Shown piece after piece: positions 1 through 5,443 of a stretch of DNA of 6,667 nt. The stretch lies in NCBI GenBank assembly GCA_002255105.1, contig NJEK01000044.1:1-6667 (forward strand), written 5' to 3'. Both the position numbers and the translations under genes were made by a program. Positions within the stretch are counted from its first letter, which is position 1. Each line of letters starts with the position of its first letter. The stretch comes from Candidatus Wolframiiraptor sp. EX4484-121. GTDB taxonomy: Archaea > Thermoproteota > Nitrososphaeria_A > Caldarchaeales > Wolframiiraptoraceae. The notes under the pieces were generated by a model. The model did no database searches, was not told where the DNA came from, and saw nothing but the letters and a program-made list of their open reading frames with translations.

Positions 1-2039
1 GGATAATAGAGTATTAACCCATTCTCCGCCAAGAACCTCATCGCGGCTGGAAGCTCCTTTGGATAAATTGAGATCGCGGGAACCCCGAGCAACGCCGCCT
101 CCTGCGTCATGGTTCCGCCTCCGCCTATGAAGATCGTGGAGTAGTAGATCAGAGATTGTCCGAATATCGGCTTATCGATCACCAAAACCCCTTCACCCTT
201 TAATGATCTACGAATGATCCTCGACTGCCCACGATATCTACATAGGATCACAAGCCTCAATCCCTCCAAGATTCCGGACAAGCTTTCGACAAAGTTCAGG
301 AACCGCTCATCTCTCATCCTCAAGTATGAGGCCATGGTCTCGGGCATCCTCAGAAGAATATACTTACCCTCCTCTAATCCGAGTTCCTTTAGCTGCTCCC
401 TTGACGGCTTGAAATCCTTCAGCCAGAAGCATGGGTCCAGAGCCCTATAATGTCTTATCCTCTTCGGATGAGCTCCTGCGTCGATCCACTCATCGTCAGG
501 AATTATCCAGGGGGTAAGCACCTTCTCAGAGATAGGGGCCACGAGCTTATTCACGGGCGAGTGCGGGGTGTCCGAGATCAGGATGTGAGGTATTCCCAAT
601 CCATAGGAGATCCTCGAAGCCTCAACGGACCCGCTTGAGAACGTAATATCCGGCTGAAGCTCGATCACGTGATCTAGGAGCCTTCCCAAGCGATCTATAC
701 TCGCCCTGAGCTTCCCCTCCAAGCTCCCACCGCCCCAGGAGCCTATCTTAACGATCTCCCAATCGCTGGAGAACTTCTCTAAGAGGCCATCAAGCTGGAT
801 GTAGTGCCGTGAGGTCATTATCGACTCATGGCCCAGCTCCCTCAAGGTCTTCGCGAGGCTCGTGAAGAGGAAGAGCTGCTTGAACTCCTTTGCAATCCTC
901 CTATCTACCGAGACGTTTGCGTCGACGAGGTCTAGGGGAAATGGTAGACCTGTAGCTGGGTTGGCGTTCTCCATAAGATATGCTAGAGTTGATTCCAGAT
1001 CCACTCCCCTCCCAAGCTCTATGCATGTTGGTGGAGCATGTGGAGATAATCTGACATAGATTCTTCTAACCCCGACAACCTCCCTAAAGATCTCTTCCTT
1101 AACCTCCCCCGCAGAGCCTTTCGGGGCCAGATCCGTGATTATCTGAGTCCTAAGCTTCTTATCGACATGGCCCAGCGCCCTCTCCAATTTCTCATCCTCT
1201 GGGAGACCCTCGATCTCTCGCTTAACCTCCTTAAACCATCCCTTAAGGCCATTATAGTGCAGGTAGCTCCACCTATCGCCGAGGAGATCCCTATAATCGA
1301 AATATTCCCCAGACCTCATCAAGCTTCTTAAGATGGATCTATCATTCTTATTCAAGGTCTCTTCCAACCTCCAATTCCTAGACAGTAGCCAGCCATCTAT
1401 CGCCGCCGTTCTAATGCGCTTGATGACGCCTATGGTCTTGCCGCTATCCATCAGCCTTCTACTCTTCTCATAGACTTCTCTCACGAGTTCCCATCCAACA
1501 ATCTTGAACCCCAATCCTAGAAGCTCCTTATCCTTTATCTCGCTACATCTAGCCCTAAATCCATAGAATGATCCATCTATCATCATCAGATCGACCTCAT
1601 ACTTCTCAATACATCTAAGCGCGAGATCCCTCTCAAGGAGCGTTCTCATCAAGCTTAGAAGCTTCCTCGTATATAGGGAGCTACCTGTTTGAGGCGCCAT
1701 TATGTATCCGGCGGCCATGCTCTCGTCGTCGTCATCCGATATGATCTCCCCTCCATCGAAGACCATGTAGCATCCCGTGTAGACCCCTATCCTGTATCCG
1801 AGCCTCTCGCTGAGCCTTGGAGAGGATGAGCCGTCGACCACCCCCACCCTCAGATCCCCGGCCAACCCAGCTGGAATGGGCCTGAACCTTAGATGTCTCT
1901 TAAGCTCCAGAATCCTCTCCCTCTCCTCCCTAAGCTCCTCGGCGACCCTCCTCGCGGCCCTCCCGGCAAGCTCGAAGAACTCCTCCTGAAGCCTCGGCGG
2001 GAGCCTTGAGATAGCGCTCTCCTCAAACCCCTCGCTCAT
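1..2039 (-). CDS. nurA: NurA nuclease fused in frame to a DUF354 glycosyltransferase-like domain (3' end beyond the window)
   Basis: One continuous minus-strand frame of 679 codons runs from ATG at 2039 to the left edge with no stop. Residues 1 to about 385 read as NurA, the 5'-3' nuclease that works with the HerA translocase in DNA-end resection. Visible motifs are VVDGSSSP (D69), ERDLAL (E136) and LMMIDGSFYG (D155), which supply the metal-binding acidic residues; E136 and D155 have the family's 19-residue spacing. The C-terminal NurA motif reads GLPFPLDLVD (364-373), where relatives usually have Y-P-x-P-L-x-x-A-H, so Tyr and His are replaced by L365 and D373. From about 386 the chain becomes DUF354 (PF04007, GT-B fold, MurG/epimerase-like): LRELGHE (399-405), GGGSLEGK (436-443), DTPHS (490-494), YRALDP (531-536), GGGGTMTQEAALLG (639 onward). 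DUF354 proteins are about 340 residues, so about 50 residues probably lie outside. The ATG is the only start in its frame before a stop at 2127-2129, apart from a GTG at 2057. Domain calls are firm; the fusion's function is unknown. Confidence 0.85.
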   Translation of the reverse strand, partial: MSEGFEESAISRLPPRLQEEFFELAGRAARRVAEELREERERILELKRHLRFRPIPAGLAGDLRVGVVDGSSSPRLSERLGYRIGVYTGCYMVFDGGEIISDDDDESMAAGYIMAPQTGSSLYTRKLLSLMRTLLERDLALRCIEKYEVDLMMIDGSFYGFRARCSEIKDKELLGLGFKIVGWELVREVYEKSRRLMDSGKTIGVIKRIRTAAIDGWLLSRNWRLEETLNKNDRSILRSLMRSGEYFDYRDLLGDRWSYLHYNGLKGWFKEVKREIEGLPEDEKLERALGHVDKKLRTQIITDLAPKGSAGEVKEEIFREVVGVRRIYVRLSPHAPPTCIELGRGVDLESTLAYLMENANPATGLPFPLDLVDANVSVDRRIAKEFKQLFLFTSLAKTLRELGHESIMTSRHYIQLDGLLEKFSSDWEIVKIGSWGGGSLEGKLRASIDRLGRLLDHVIELQPDITFSSGSVEASRISYGLGIPHILISDTPHSPVNKLVAPISEKVLTPWIIPDDEWIDAGAHPKRIRHYRALDPCFWLKDFKPSREQLKELGLEEGKYILLRMPETMASYLRMRDERFLNFVESLSGILEGLRLVILCRYRGQSRIIRRSLKGEGVLVIDKPIFGQSLIYYSTIFIGGGGTMTQEAALLGVPAISIYPKELPAAMRFLAENGLILYY

Positions 2040-2063
2040 CCGCAGAGATTGTTCCACCTCTTG

Positions 2064-2077
2064 GGATAAAGGTTTCT
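2064..2077 (-). promoter_or_regulatory. Putative archaeal promoter (BRE/TATA) of the NurA-DUF354 gene
   Basis: On the minus strand a TATA-like CTTTATCC (2071-2064) follows GAAACC, a plausible TFB-recognition element. A start point about 26 bases after the box would fall near 2041, almost on the ATG at 2039, so the transcript would be leaderless or nearly so. A possible ribosome-binding sequence GAGGTGG (2060-2054) lies 14 bases before the ATG, which is rather far. Assigned by inspection only. Confidence 0.4.
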
Positions 2078-2087
2078 GAGAGTCCTC
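2070..2087 (-). repeat. Copy A of an imperfect 18-bp upstream element (GAGGA-N3-TCAGAAACCT)
   Basis: Read on the minus strand this is GAGGACTCTCAGAAACCT. It matches 15 of 18 positions of the element at 4932-4949, in the same orientation relative to a minus-strand gene. Here it directly abuts the TATA-like box of the NurA-DUF354 gene, a position suited to a regulator site. With only two copies, it could be coincidence. Confidence 0.3.
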
Positions 2088-2149
2088 CGAAACTGGTAAT
2101 TCTAAAGGGGATGCTATTGAGTGGGATTATTTCGGCCTCTCCACAACTC

Positions 2150-2157
2150 ATATAAAT
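2150..2157 (+). promoter_or_regulatory. TATA box of the HEPN/MNT operon
   Basis: ATATAAAT is centred about 27 bases before the ATG at 2181. Archaeal transcription starts about 26 bases downstream of the TATA centre, so the transcript would begin at or next to the start codon and be essentially leaderless. The AAGGAGGGA at 2172-2180 abuts the ATG too closely to be a normally spaced ribosome-binding site, which agrees with leaderless initiation. Confidence 0.5.
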
Positions 2158-2180
2158 CATAAGAGATAGTCAAGGAGGGA

Positions 2181-2573
2181 ATGGAGAAGTATTCGGCGGT
2201 CTTGAGGAGGAGGGCTAGAGCCTTCTTGGAGAGCGCTAAAGCCGACTTCAATAGGGGAGATTACGACCTCGTCCTCTTCCACGTCGAGCAGTTCCTACAG
2301 CTTTACGCCAAGTATTTACTCTATCTGAGCCTCGGAGACTATCCAAAAACCCACTCCCTAACGAGACTATTGAAAGATCTCAAGAGGGTTCGCCGAGAAG
2401 ATCTCTTGAAAAAATTCTATGATGAGAACCTCGAGATGATAAACCTCCTCGAAGAGGCCTACATAACATCTAGGTATCTCCCGAGGGAGTATGATCAGGA
2501 GATAGCGAGGAGGGTTCTAGAGTTCGCCGAGAGAGCCTTAGAGGTGATGGAATGGCTCGAAAAACATTCATAG
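2181..2573 (+). CDS. HEPN domain protein (partner of MNT nucleotidyltransferase)
   Basis: This 130-residue, almost wholly helical protein has the layout of archaeal HEPN-domain (PF05168-type) proteins. The first helices carry AFLESAKADFNRGDYDLVLF (14-33) followed by H34, then KTHSLTRLL (56-64), then the conserved segment AYITSRYLP (93-101) and a C-terminal helix to residue 130. HEPN proteins are commonly ribonuclease toxins paired with a minimal nucleotidyltransferase (MNT) antitoxin, and an MNT gene follows here with a 22-bp overlap, so translation is probably coupled. The catalytic R-x4-6-H motif of active HEPN RNases is not visible: after R98 and R102 there is no His at the required spacing, and the only other histidines are H34, H58 and H129. 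It may therefore be a non-nuclease member or use other residues. The family and pairing are well supported; toxicity is inference. Confidence 0.85.
   Translation: MEKYSAVLRRRARAFLESAKADFNRGDYDLVLFHVEQFLQLYAKYLLYLSLGDYPKTHSLTRLLKDLKRVRREDLLKKFYDENLEMINLLEEAYITSRYLPREYDQEIARRVLEFAERALEVMEWLEKHS
2541..2547 (+). promoter_or_regulatory. Ribosome-binding site of the MNT gene, inside the HEPN gene
   Basis: GAGGTGA, a near-perfect complement of the archaeal 16S 3' end, lies four bases before the ATG at 2552. It supports that start and thus the 22-bp overlap with the HEPN frame. Confidence 0.6.
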
Positions 2574-2905
2574 ATCTGTTAATCGAGGGCGCCGAGGAGA
2601 GGAGCAGATTTTTCCGCGACTTCATCAAGTATGCTGAGAAGGTTAAGGAGATTGTTAAGCAGAGGGATCCCGATGCGAGGGTAATGCTATTCGGAAGCGC
2701 GGTGAAGGGAGAGCTCAGACCTGATAGCGACATAGACTTACTGATAATCACGGATATCGCGGAAGAACTCGACGAGAGGATCGGACTCAGAATGGAGGTC
2801 ATGAAGATTTTAGGTGAGGGGAGTCCATTCGAGATACATATAGTCACCGCCGAAGAGTATGAGGGTTGGTATAGGAGGTTCATCGACCGATTCCTCGAAC
2901 TATAA
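2552..2905 (+). CDS. Minimal nucleotidyltransferase (MNT), likely antitoxin of the HEPN protein
   Basis: This 117-residue protein of the DNA polymerase beta-like nucleotidyltransferase superfamily (PF01909) has the signature LFGSAVKGELRPDSDIDLLI (46-65): the GS of the nucleotide loop (48-49) and two metal-binding aspartates, D60 and D62. The third acidic position on the following strand is probably E94 in FEIHIVT (93-99), a common archaeal variant. An N-terminal helix (about 5-38) precedes the fold. In studied HEPN/MNT pairs the MNT protein neutralises the HEPN toxin, in some by transferring AMP onto a tyrosine of the HEPN protein. The catalytic residues here are intact, so it could be an active transferase. 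However, the partner lacks the usual R-x4-6-H motif and its associated tyrosine, so the modification target is unclear. It is co-transcribed with and overlaps the HEPN gene. No clear T-run terminator follows. Confidence 0.88.
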   Translation: MARKTFIDLLIEGAEERSRFFRDFIKYAEKVKEIVKQRDPDARVMLFGSAVKGELRPDSDIDLLIITDIAEELDERIGLRMEVMKILGEGSPFEIHIVTAEEYEGWYRRFIDRFLEL

Positions 2906-3047
2906 GTTCTGGATCACCTCCCACTCCTTGCATGAGTATTCCCAGCATCAATGTGTTTAACCGGCTTGAGCGATGTTAAATCCTTGTGTAGGAGCCTGAG
3001 AACTCAAGTCGATTAAGTATTATAAAAATAAGTGATGTTTTGGAGAC
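2906..3047. other. Convergent intergenic region between the MNT gene and the surface-protein gene
   Basis: These 142 bases separate two genes that point at each other. Apart from the A/T-rich tract at 3021-3031 I see no hairpin longer than 4 bp, no coding frame of note and no recognisable RNA. Confidence 0.5.
3021..3031 (-). terminator. Oligo-T terminator of the surface-protein gene
   Basis: On the minus strand TTATTTTTATA begins 17 bases after the TGA stop at 3048-3050. U-rich runs without a hairpin are the normal archaeal intrinsic terminator. The same tract read on the plus strand (TATAAAAATAA) also resembles a TATA box, but no plus-strand gene follows it. Confidence 0.5.
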
Positions 3048-4853
3048 TCACTTCAAGAGGGCTTTCAAGATCTTCGTGGGTGCCGTGACGGCGAGGGCTA
3101 TACATGATAGGACTATTATTGATGAGGATATCATCATGAGGGTTGGAAGCGCTGTTACCTCCGCCAAGGCGAAGAGTATCAACCCGAATAGAAGGGATAT
3201 GGCTGGATAGATTGGTGTAGCTGAGATCTTCCCAGCCCTCCGCTTCAAGATCAGGGCTACGATTATGAATGGCGGAGCGAAGTAAATCAGTCCTATTAAG
3301 GAGCTTGCAACCAATCCGGCTAAAAGGACTGCTAATTCTGATGTGGCTGAGAGGGGTTCGGCTAACGACCTCGAAAACTCCAAAATCGATAGCAGCGGAT
3401 AGATTGAGGCTCTTATCATGCTCCTTAAAACCTCATTTTCATGCTCAGCCCTTGCCACATATGGACTCCATGAATAATAGAATGCGTTGAAGACGTTCAT
3501 GAAGTTCCTTCCGGCGAATGTCTTCATGACGAATCCATCCCTAAATCCCCTCAATACCTGAACCTGTGGGGCGAGATCCGATCCAAAGGCCGCTGTCGCG
3601 ATTAAGCATCTCGGTCCCCCGGCCTGCGTAACCGTTGGGGTCACGGTCGACGTAACCGTTTCGGTCTTGGTCTCCGTCCTTATCTCCCTCTCCCTAACCG
3701 TCTCGGTAACGGTTCTCGTGACGACCGGCCCCCTGACCGTAGTCGTCTCTCTGACCGTAGTTGTCTCCGTAATAGTCTCGGTGATAGTTGAGGCTCCGGC
3801 CGTCTCCGTTATGGTCTCGGTGGCCGTCGAGGTAACCGTAGAGGTGACTGTGCTCACCGTTACCGATGGGGTGGGTGTGGTCGTCGTGGTGACCGGTGGA
3901 GCTGCTGTAGCTCCGGTGACGCCGAGCGCCAAGGTCTTATAATCGCTGATATAAGTGAGCCATAGGCCACCGACCTTAACTGCGTGGGATGCGCGTACCT
4001 TAACGTTGGAGACCCCGACATCCGCCGTCTCCGAGGCCGTTAGGGTTAATGTTGAGTCGAAGGGCGGTGTGCCTGATGGGGGGTTGAAGGAGGCCGTTAC
4101 ACCCGATGGAAGATCCGACGCCGATAACCCTACTTCCTCCGGGTAATCTCCTGTAACGTGGACCGTTATCGCGCCAGACTCACCCCGGTTTATATCGAGA
4201 CTATCAGGCTCCAAGCTCACAATCATCTCGTATCTCACCGTCATGTAAAGCTCTGCCCAGGCAACCCAATCTTGACCGGAGGACTCTCCCGCATCCACTA
4301 TAAGCTTGAGAGTATAGGTGTTGCCCCGCGCTGTATTTGGGACATCTACCTCGAAGCTTCTCACCCCGTCAGCATATTCTAAGTCGAAGGTGGTTAATAC
4401 GATACTGTCTCCTAATCTGATCTCTATCTTAACCTTTCCGGCGGTTCCCCCTTGGATGAATCCAACCTTCCCATAGAGGGTGGCCCCTCCCCCCGGGATG
4501 TAGATGTTGGAGTATGCTCCCATAATCCAGCCGTGGGGCTCCCATCTCGGATGAGTCTCCAAGATCTTCGAATAAGTTTTCCCATCATTGAGCACAACAT
4601 TATCCTTATACATGGCGAATCCTCTATCATCTGTGTCGGGCCCTCCAAACTCGATGGTCTCGCCCTCCGTCGGGGTTCCCGAACTCCATTCAGCCCCCTC
4701 AGCAAGCTCTATAAAGTCATATTCCTTGAAGGGTATGCTGTAGGCCGCGTTTACGCTGCTCAGATTTTGTATGAGCAACGCCATAGAGGTTGCCAGCAAC
4801 AGGAGGATACTCAATAAACTTATAGTCCTATTCAGGTTTAACCTCTTACCCAC
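3048..4853 (-). CDS. Exported surface protein: beta ectodomains, Thr-rich stalk, CFI-box domain, multi-helix membrane C-terminus
   Basis: This 601-residue protein probably sits in the cell envelope. A basic N-terminus and hydrophobic stretch (10-28) with AVNA-like small residues near 33-37 look like a signal peptide or anchor. Residues about 42-205 form a beta-rich domain with carbohydrate-binding-like character (RGFAMYKDNVVL, 77-88; SSGQDWVAWAELYM, 191-204). Residues 210-312 look like an Ig-like/NEW3-type domain. Residues 320-410 are a Thr/Val/Glu-rich stalk of TVTST/TETIT repeats, probably extended and glycosylated. C416 opens CLIATAAFGS, the CFI box, with the usual downstream RGFRDGFV and YYSWSPYVA, followed by hydrophobic helices at about 507-536, 549-568 and 570-590. 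Start: GTG at 4853 is forced because an in-frame TGA lies three codons upstream (4860-4862); no strong Shine-Dalgarno sequence is present, so a short-leader transcript is likely. The substrate or partner is unknown; the CFI box is suspected, not proven, to be a sorting or processing region. Confidence 0.85.
   Translation of the reverse strand: MGKRLNLNRTISLLSILLLLATSMALLIQNLSSVNAAYSIPFKEYDFIELAEGAEWSSGTPTEGETIEFGGPDTDDRGFAMYKDNVVLNDGKTYSKILETHPRWEPHGWIMGAYSNIYIPGGGATLYGKVGFIQGGTAGKVKIEIRLGDSIVLTTFDLEYADGVRSFEVDVPNTARGNTYTLKLIVDAGESSGQDWVAWAELYMTVRYEMIVSLEPDSLDINRGESGAITVHVTGDYPEEVGLSASDLPSGVTASFNPPSGTPPFDSTLTLTASETADVGVSNVKVRASHAVKVGGLWLTYISDYKTLALGVTGATAAPPVTTTTTPTPSVTVSTVTSTVTSTATETITETAGASTITETITETTTVRETTTVRGPVVTRTVTETVREREIRTETKTETVTSTVTPTVTQAGGPRCLIATAAFGSDLAPQVQVLRGFRDGFVMKTFAGRNFMNVFNAFYYSWSPYVARAEHENEVLRSMIRASIYPLLSILEFSRSLAEPLSATSELAVLLAGLVASSLIGLIYFAPPFIIVALILKRRAGKISATPIYPAISLLFGLILFALAEVTALPTLMMISSSIIVLSCIALAVTAPTKILKALLK
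3624..3896 (-). repeat. Thr-rich stalk-coding low-complexity region
   Basis: About 90 codons encode an irregular TVT/TET array. The DNA is correspondingly repetitive, in units near 6 and 18 bp, and gives a spurious Val-rich open frame on the opposite strand. Such tracts commonly change length by slippage or recombination, altering how far the ectodomain reaches from the membrane. Confidence 0.75.
3733..3768 (-). repeat. Tandem 18-bp duplication in the stalk
   Basis: CTGACCGTAGTCGTCTCT (3733-3750) is followed at once by CTGACCGTAGTTGTCTCC (3751-3768), 16 of 18 positions identical. It encodes two consecutive RETTTV-type hexapeptides (residues about 362-374). The near-identity at synonymous positions suggests recent duplication. 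Confidence 0.8.
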
Positions 4854-4884
4854 ACCTAGTCACGGTCTCGGGGCTCTCTGCACG

Positions 4885-4892
4885 CTTATAAA
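4885..4892 (-). promoter_or_regulatory. TATA box of the surface-protein gene
   Basis: TTTATAAG on the minus strand is a near-consensus archaeal TATA box centred about 35 bases before the GTG at 4853. Transcription would start near 4862, leaving a leader of about 9 nucleotides. Confidence 0.6.
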
Positions 4893-4931
4893 CATTAGAC
4901 TCTCGGGAATTTCATGGTAATACTTCGAGAC

Positions 4932-4949
4932 AGGTTTCTGACGATCCTC
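4932..4949 (-). repeat. Copy B of the imperfect 18-bp upstream element
   Basis: The minus strand reads GAGGATCGTCAGAAACCT, matching 15 of 18 positions of the element at 2070-2087. It lies 40 bases upstream of the TATA box of the surface-protein gene, so its spacing to the promoter differs from that of copy A. Confidence 0.3.
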
Positions 4950-5083
4950 ATGAATAATCTCAAGCTCATTTCCCTTCTTAGATGAGAATCTTCCCGAAAG
5001 GGCGCCAAACTTCAAAGGATATTTCACTTATTAACGAACATCATACATCAATCCCCTCCTCTTCACGATAAATTCTTAAGAGC

Positions 5084-5090
5084 CTTATAT
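5084..5090 (+). promoter_or_regulatory. TATA box of the small membrane protein gene
   Basis: CTTATAT is centred about 29 bases before ATG 5117, so transcription would start near 5113-5114. This favours ATG 5117 over TTG 5099, which would lie upstream of the predicted transcript start. Confidence 0.45.
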
Positions 5091-5100
5091 CGAGTAAATT

Positions 5101-5108
5101 GGAAGGTG
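5101..5108 (+). promoter_or_regulatory. Ribosome-binding site deciding the ATG 5117 start
   Basis: GGAAGGTG is spaced eight bases from ATG 5117 and overlaps the competing TTG start at 5099-5101. It is partly redundant if the transcript starts near 5114, in which case the mRNA would be leaderless. Confidence 0.35.
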
Positions 5109-5116
5109 CCGTATCC

Positions 5117-5443
5117 ATGGGGAGGAGGCTCGCGGCCTCGATCTCGATCACAAGCGGCGCTTTAACGATCCTGAATGCTTGGAGTCTCTTCCAGCAATCG
5201 TCATTCTACTTCGCCGTCGCGTGTTATCTGCTCGCATTTGGCTCACTCAACATCCTCGCCGCGGCTTTCCTCCTGATTTACGGGAGGCGCGAGGCTTACT
5301 GGGGGTCGTTGATCGAAGCGTCCTCGATCCTAGCGTTTCTCTCGTTCGCGCTATCGCGAGCCACCCATCTGTTTATACCGGCATTGATCGCTTTCTACCT
5401 CGGAGCCATCGGCGGAATGCTATCGGTTGCCAGCGGAACTTGA
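5117..5443 (+). CDS. Small four-helix membrane protein of unknown function
   Basis: The product is 108 residues when started at ATG 5117. I do not recognise the family. It begins with a basic MGRR and has four predicted membrane helices at about 6-24, 31-55, 62-80 and 84-104, with a short RR-containing loop at 57-58 and a polar turn at 80-84. This suggests a compact integral membrane protein with both ends probably on the same side. A longer form starting at TTG 5099 is possible (114 residues), but the TATA box at 5084-5090 places the transcript start after it, and GGAAGGTG (5101-5108) sits eight bases before ATG 5117 as a ribosome-binding site. The last 24 bases overlap, tail to tail, the end of the HerA-like gene. 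It is divergent from the surface-protein gene, so a shared role at the envelope is possible but unproven. Confidence 0.65.
   Translation: MGRRLAASISITSGALTILNAWSLFQQSSFYFAVACYLLAFGSLNILAAAFLLIYGRREAYWGSLIEASSILAFLSFALSRATHLFIPALIAFYLGAIGGMLSVASGT

Larger units (their letters stand above)
4854..5116. other. Divergent promoter region
   Basis: These 263 bases separate the surface-protein gene (minus) from the small membrane protein gene (plus). The region holds the TATA boxes at 4885-4892 and 5084-5090 and copy B of the 18-bp element. The middle (about 4950-5080) shows no convincing gene, RNA or long inverted repeat. Confidence 0.5.

Noticed and set aside
214..1059. Three plus-strand open frames (214-450, 450-638, 862-1059)
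   Set aside because: They lie antisense to the NurA-DUF354 frame, which carries recognisable domains throughout; their products show no domain, promoter or ribosome-binding site.
2072..2093. GTTTC ... GAAAC inverted repeat near the NurA promoter
   Set aside because: A 5-bp arm with a 12-base loop is expected by chance; only the shared 18-bp element was kept.
2470..2883. Minus-strand open frame of 137 residues
   Set aside because: It is antisense to the HEPN and MNT genes and Ser/Leu-rich, as expected for a reverse shadow; it has no family resemblance.
3019..3047. Plus-strand TATA-like promoter TATAAAAATAA
   Set aside because: No plus-strand gene follows, and the tract is better explained as the T-rich terminator of the minus-strand gene.
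3667..3942. Plus-strand Val/Ser-rich frame that looks like a membrane segment
   Set aside because: It is the complement of the Thr-rich stalk repeats; its regularity comes from the repeat on the other strand.
4424..4817. Other frames over the N-terminal part of the surface protein (both strands), with similar ones at 3269-3490 and 3955-4382
   Set aside because: They overlap a well-supported exported protein and show no coding signature of their own.
4895..4969. 24-residue minus-strand open frame upstream of the surface-protein gene
   Set aside because: It lies upstream of the TATA box at 4885-4892, so it would not be in the leader, and it lacks a ribosome-binding site.
4940..5000. Possible C/D-box RNA (ATGAG and CTGA-like words) and a CCC-GAAA-GGG mini-hairpin
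   Set aside because: The C-box consensus is not met and the hairpin stem is only 3 bp.
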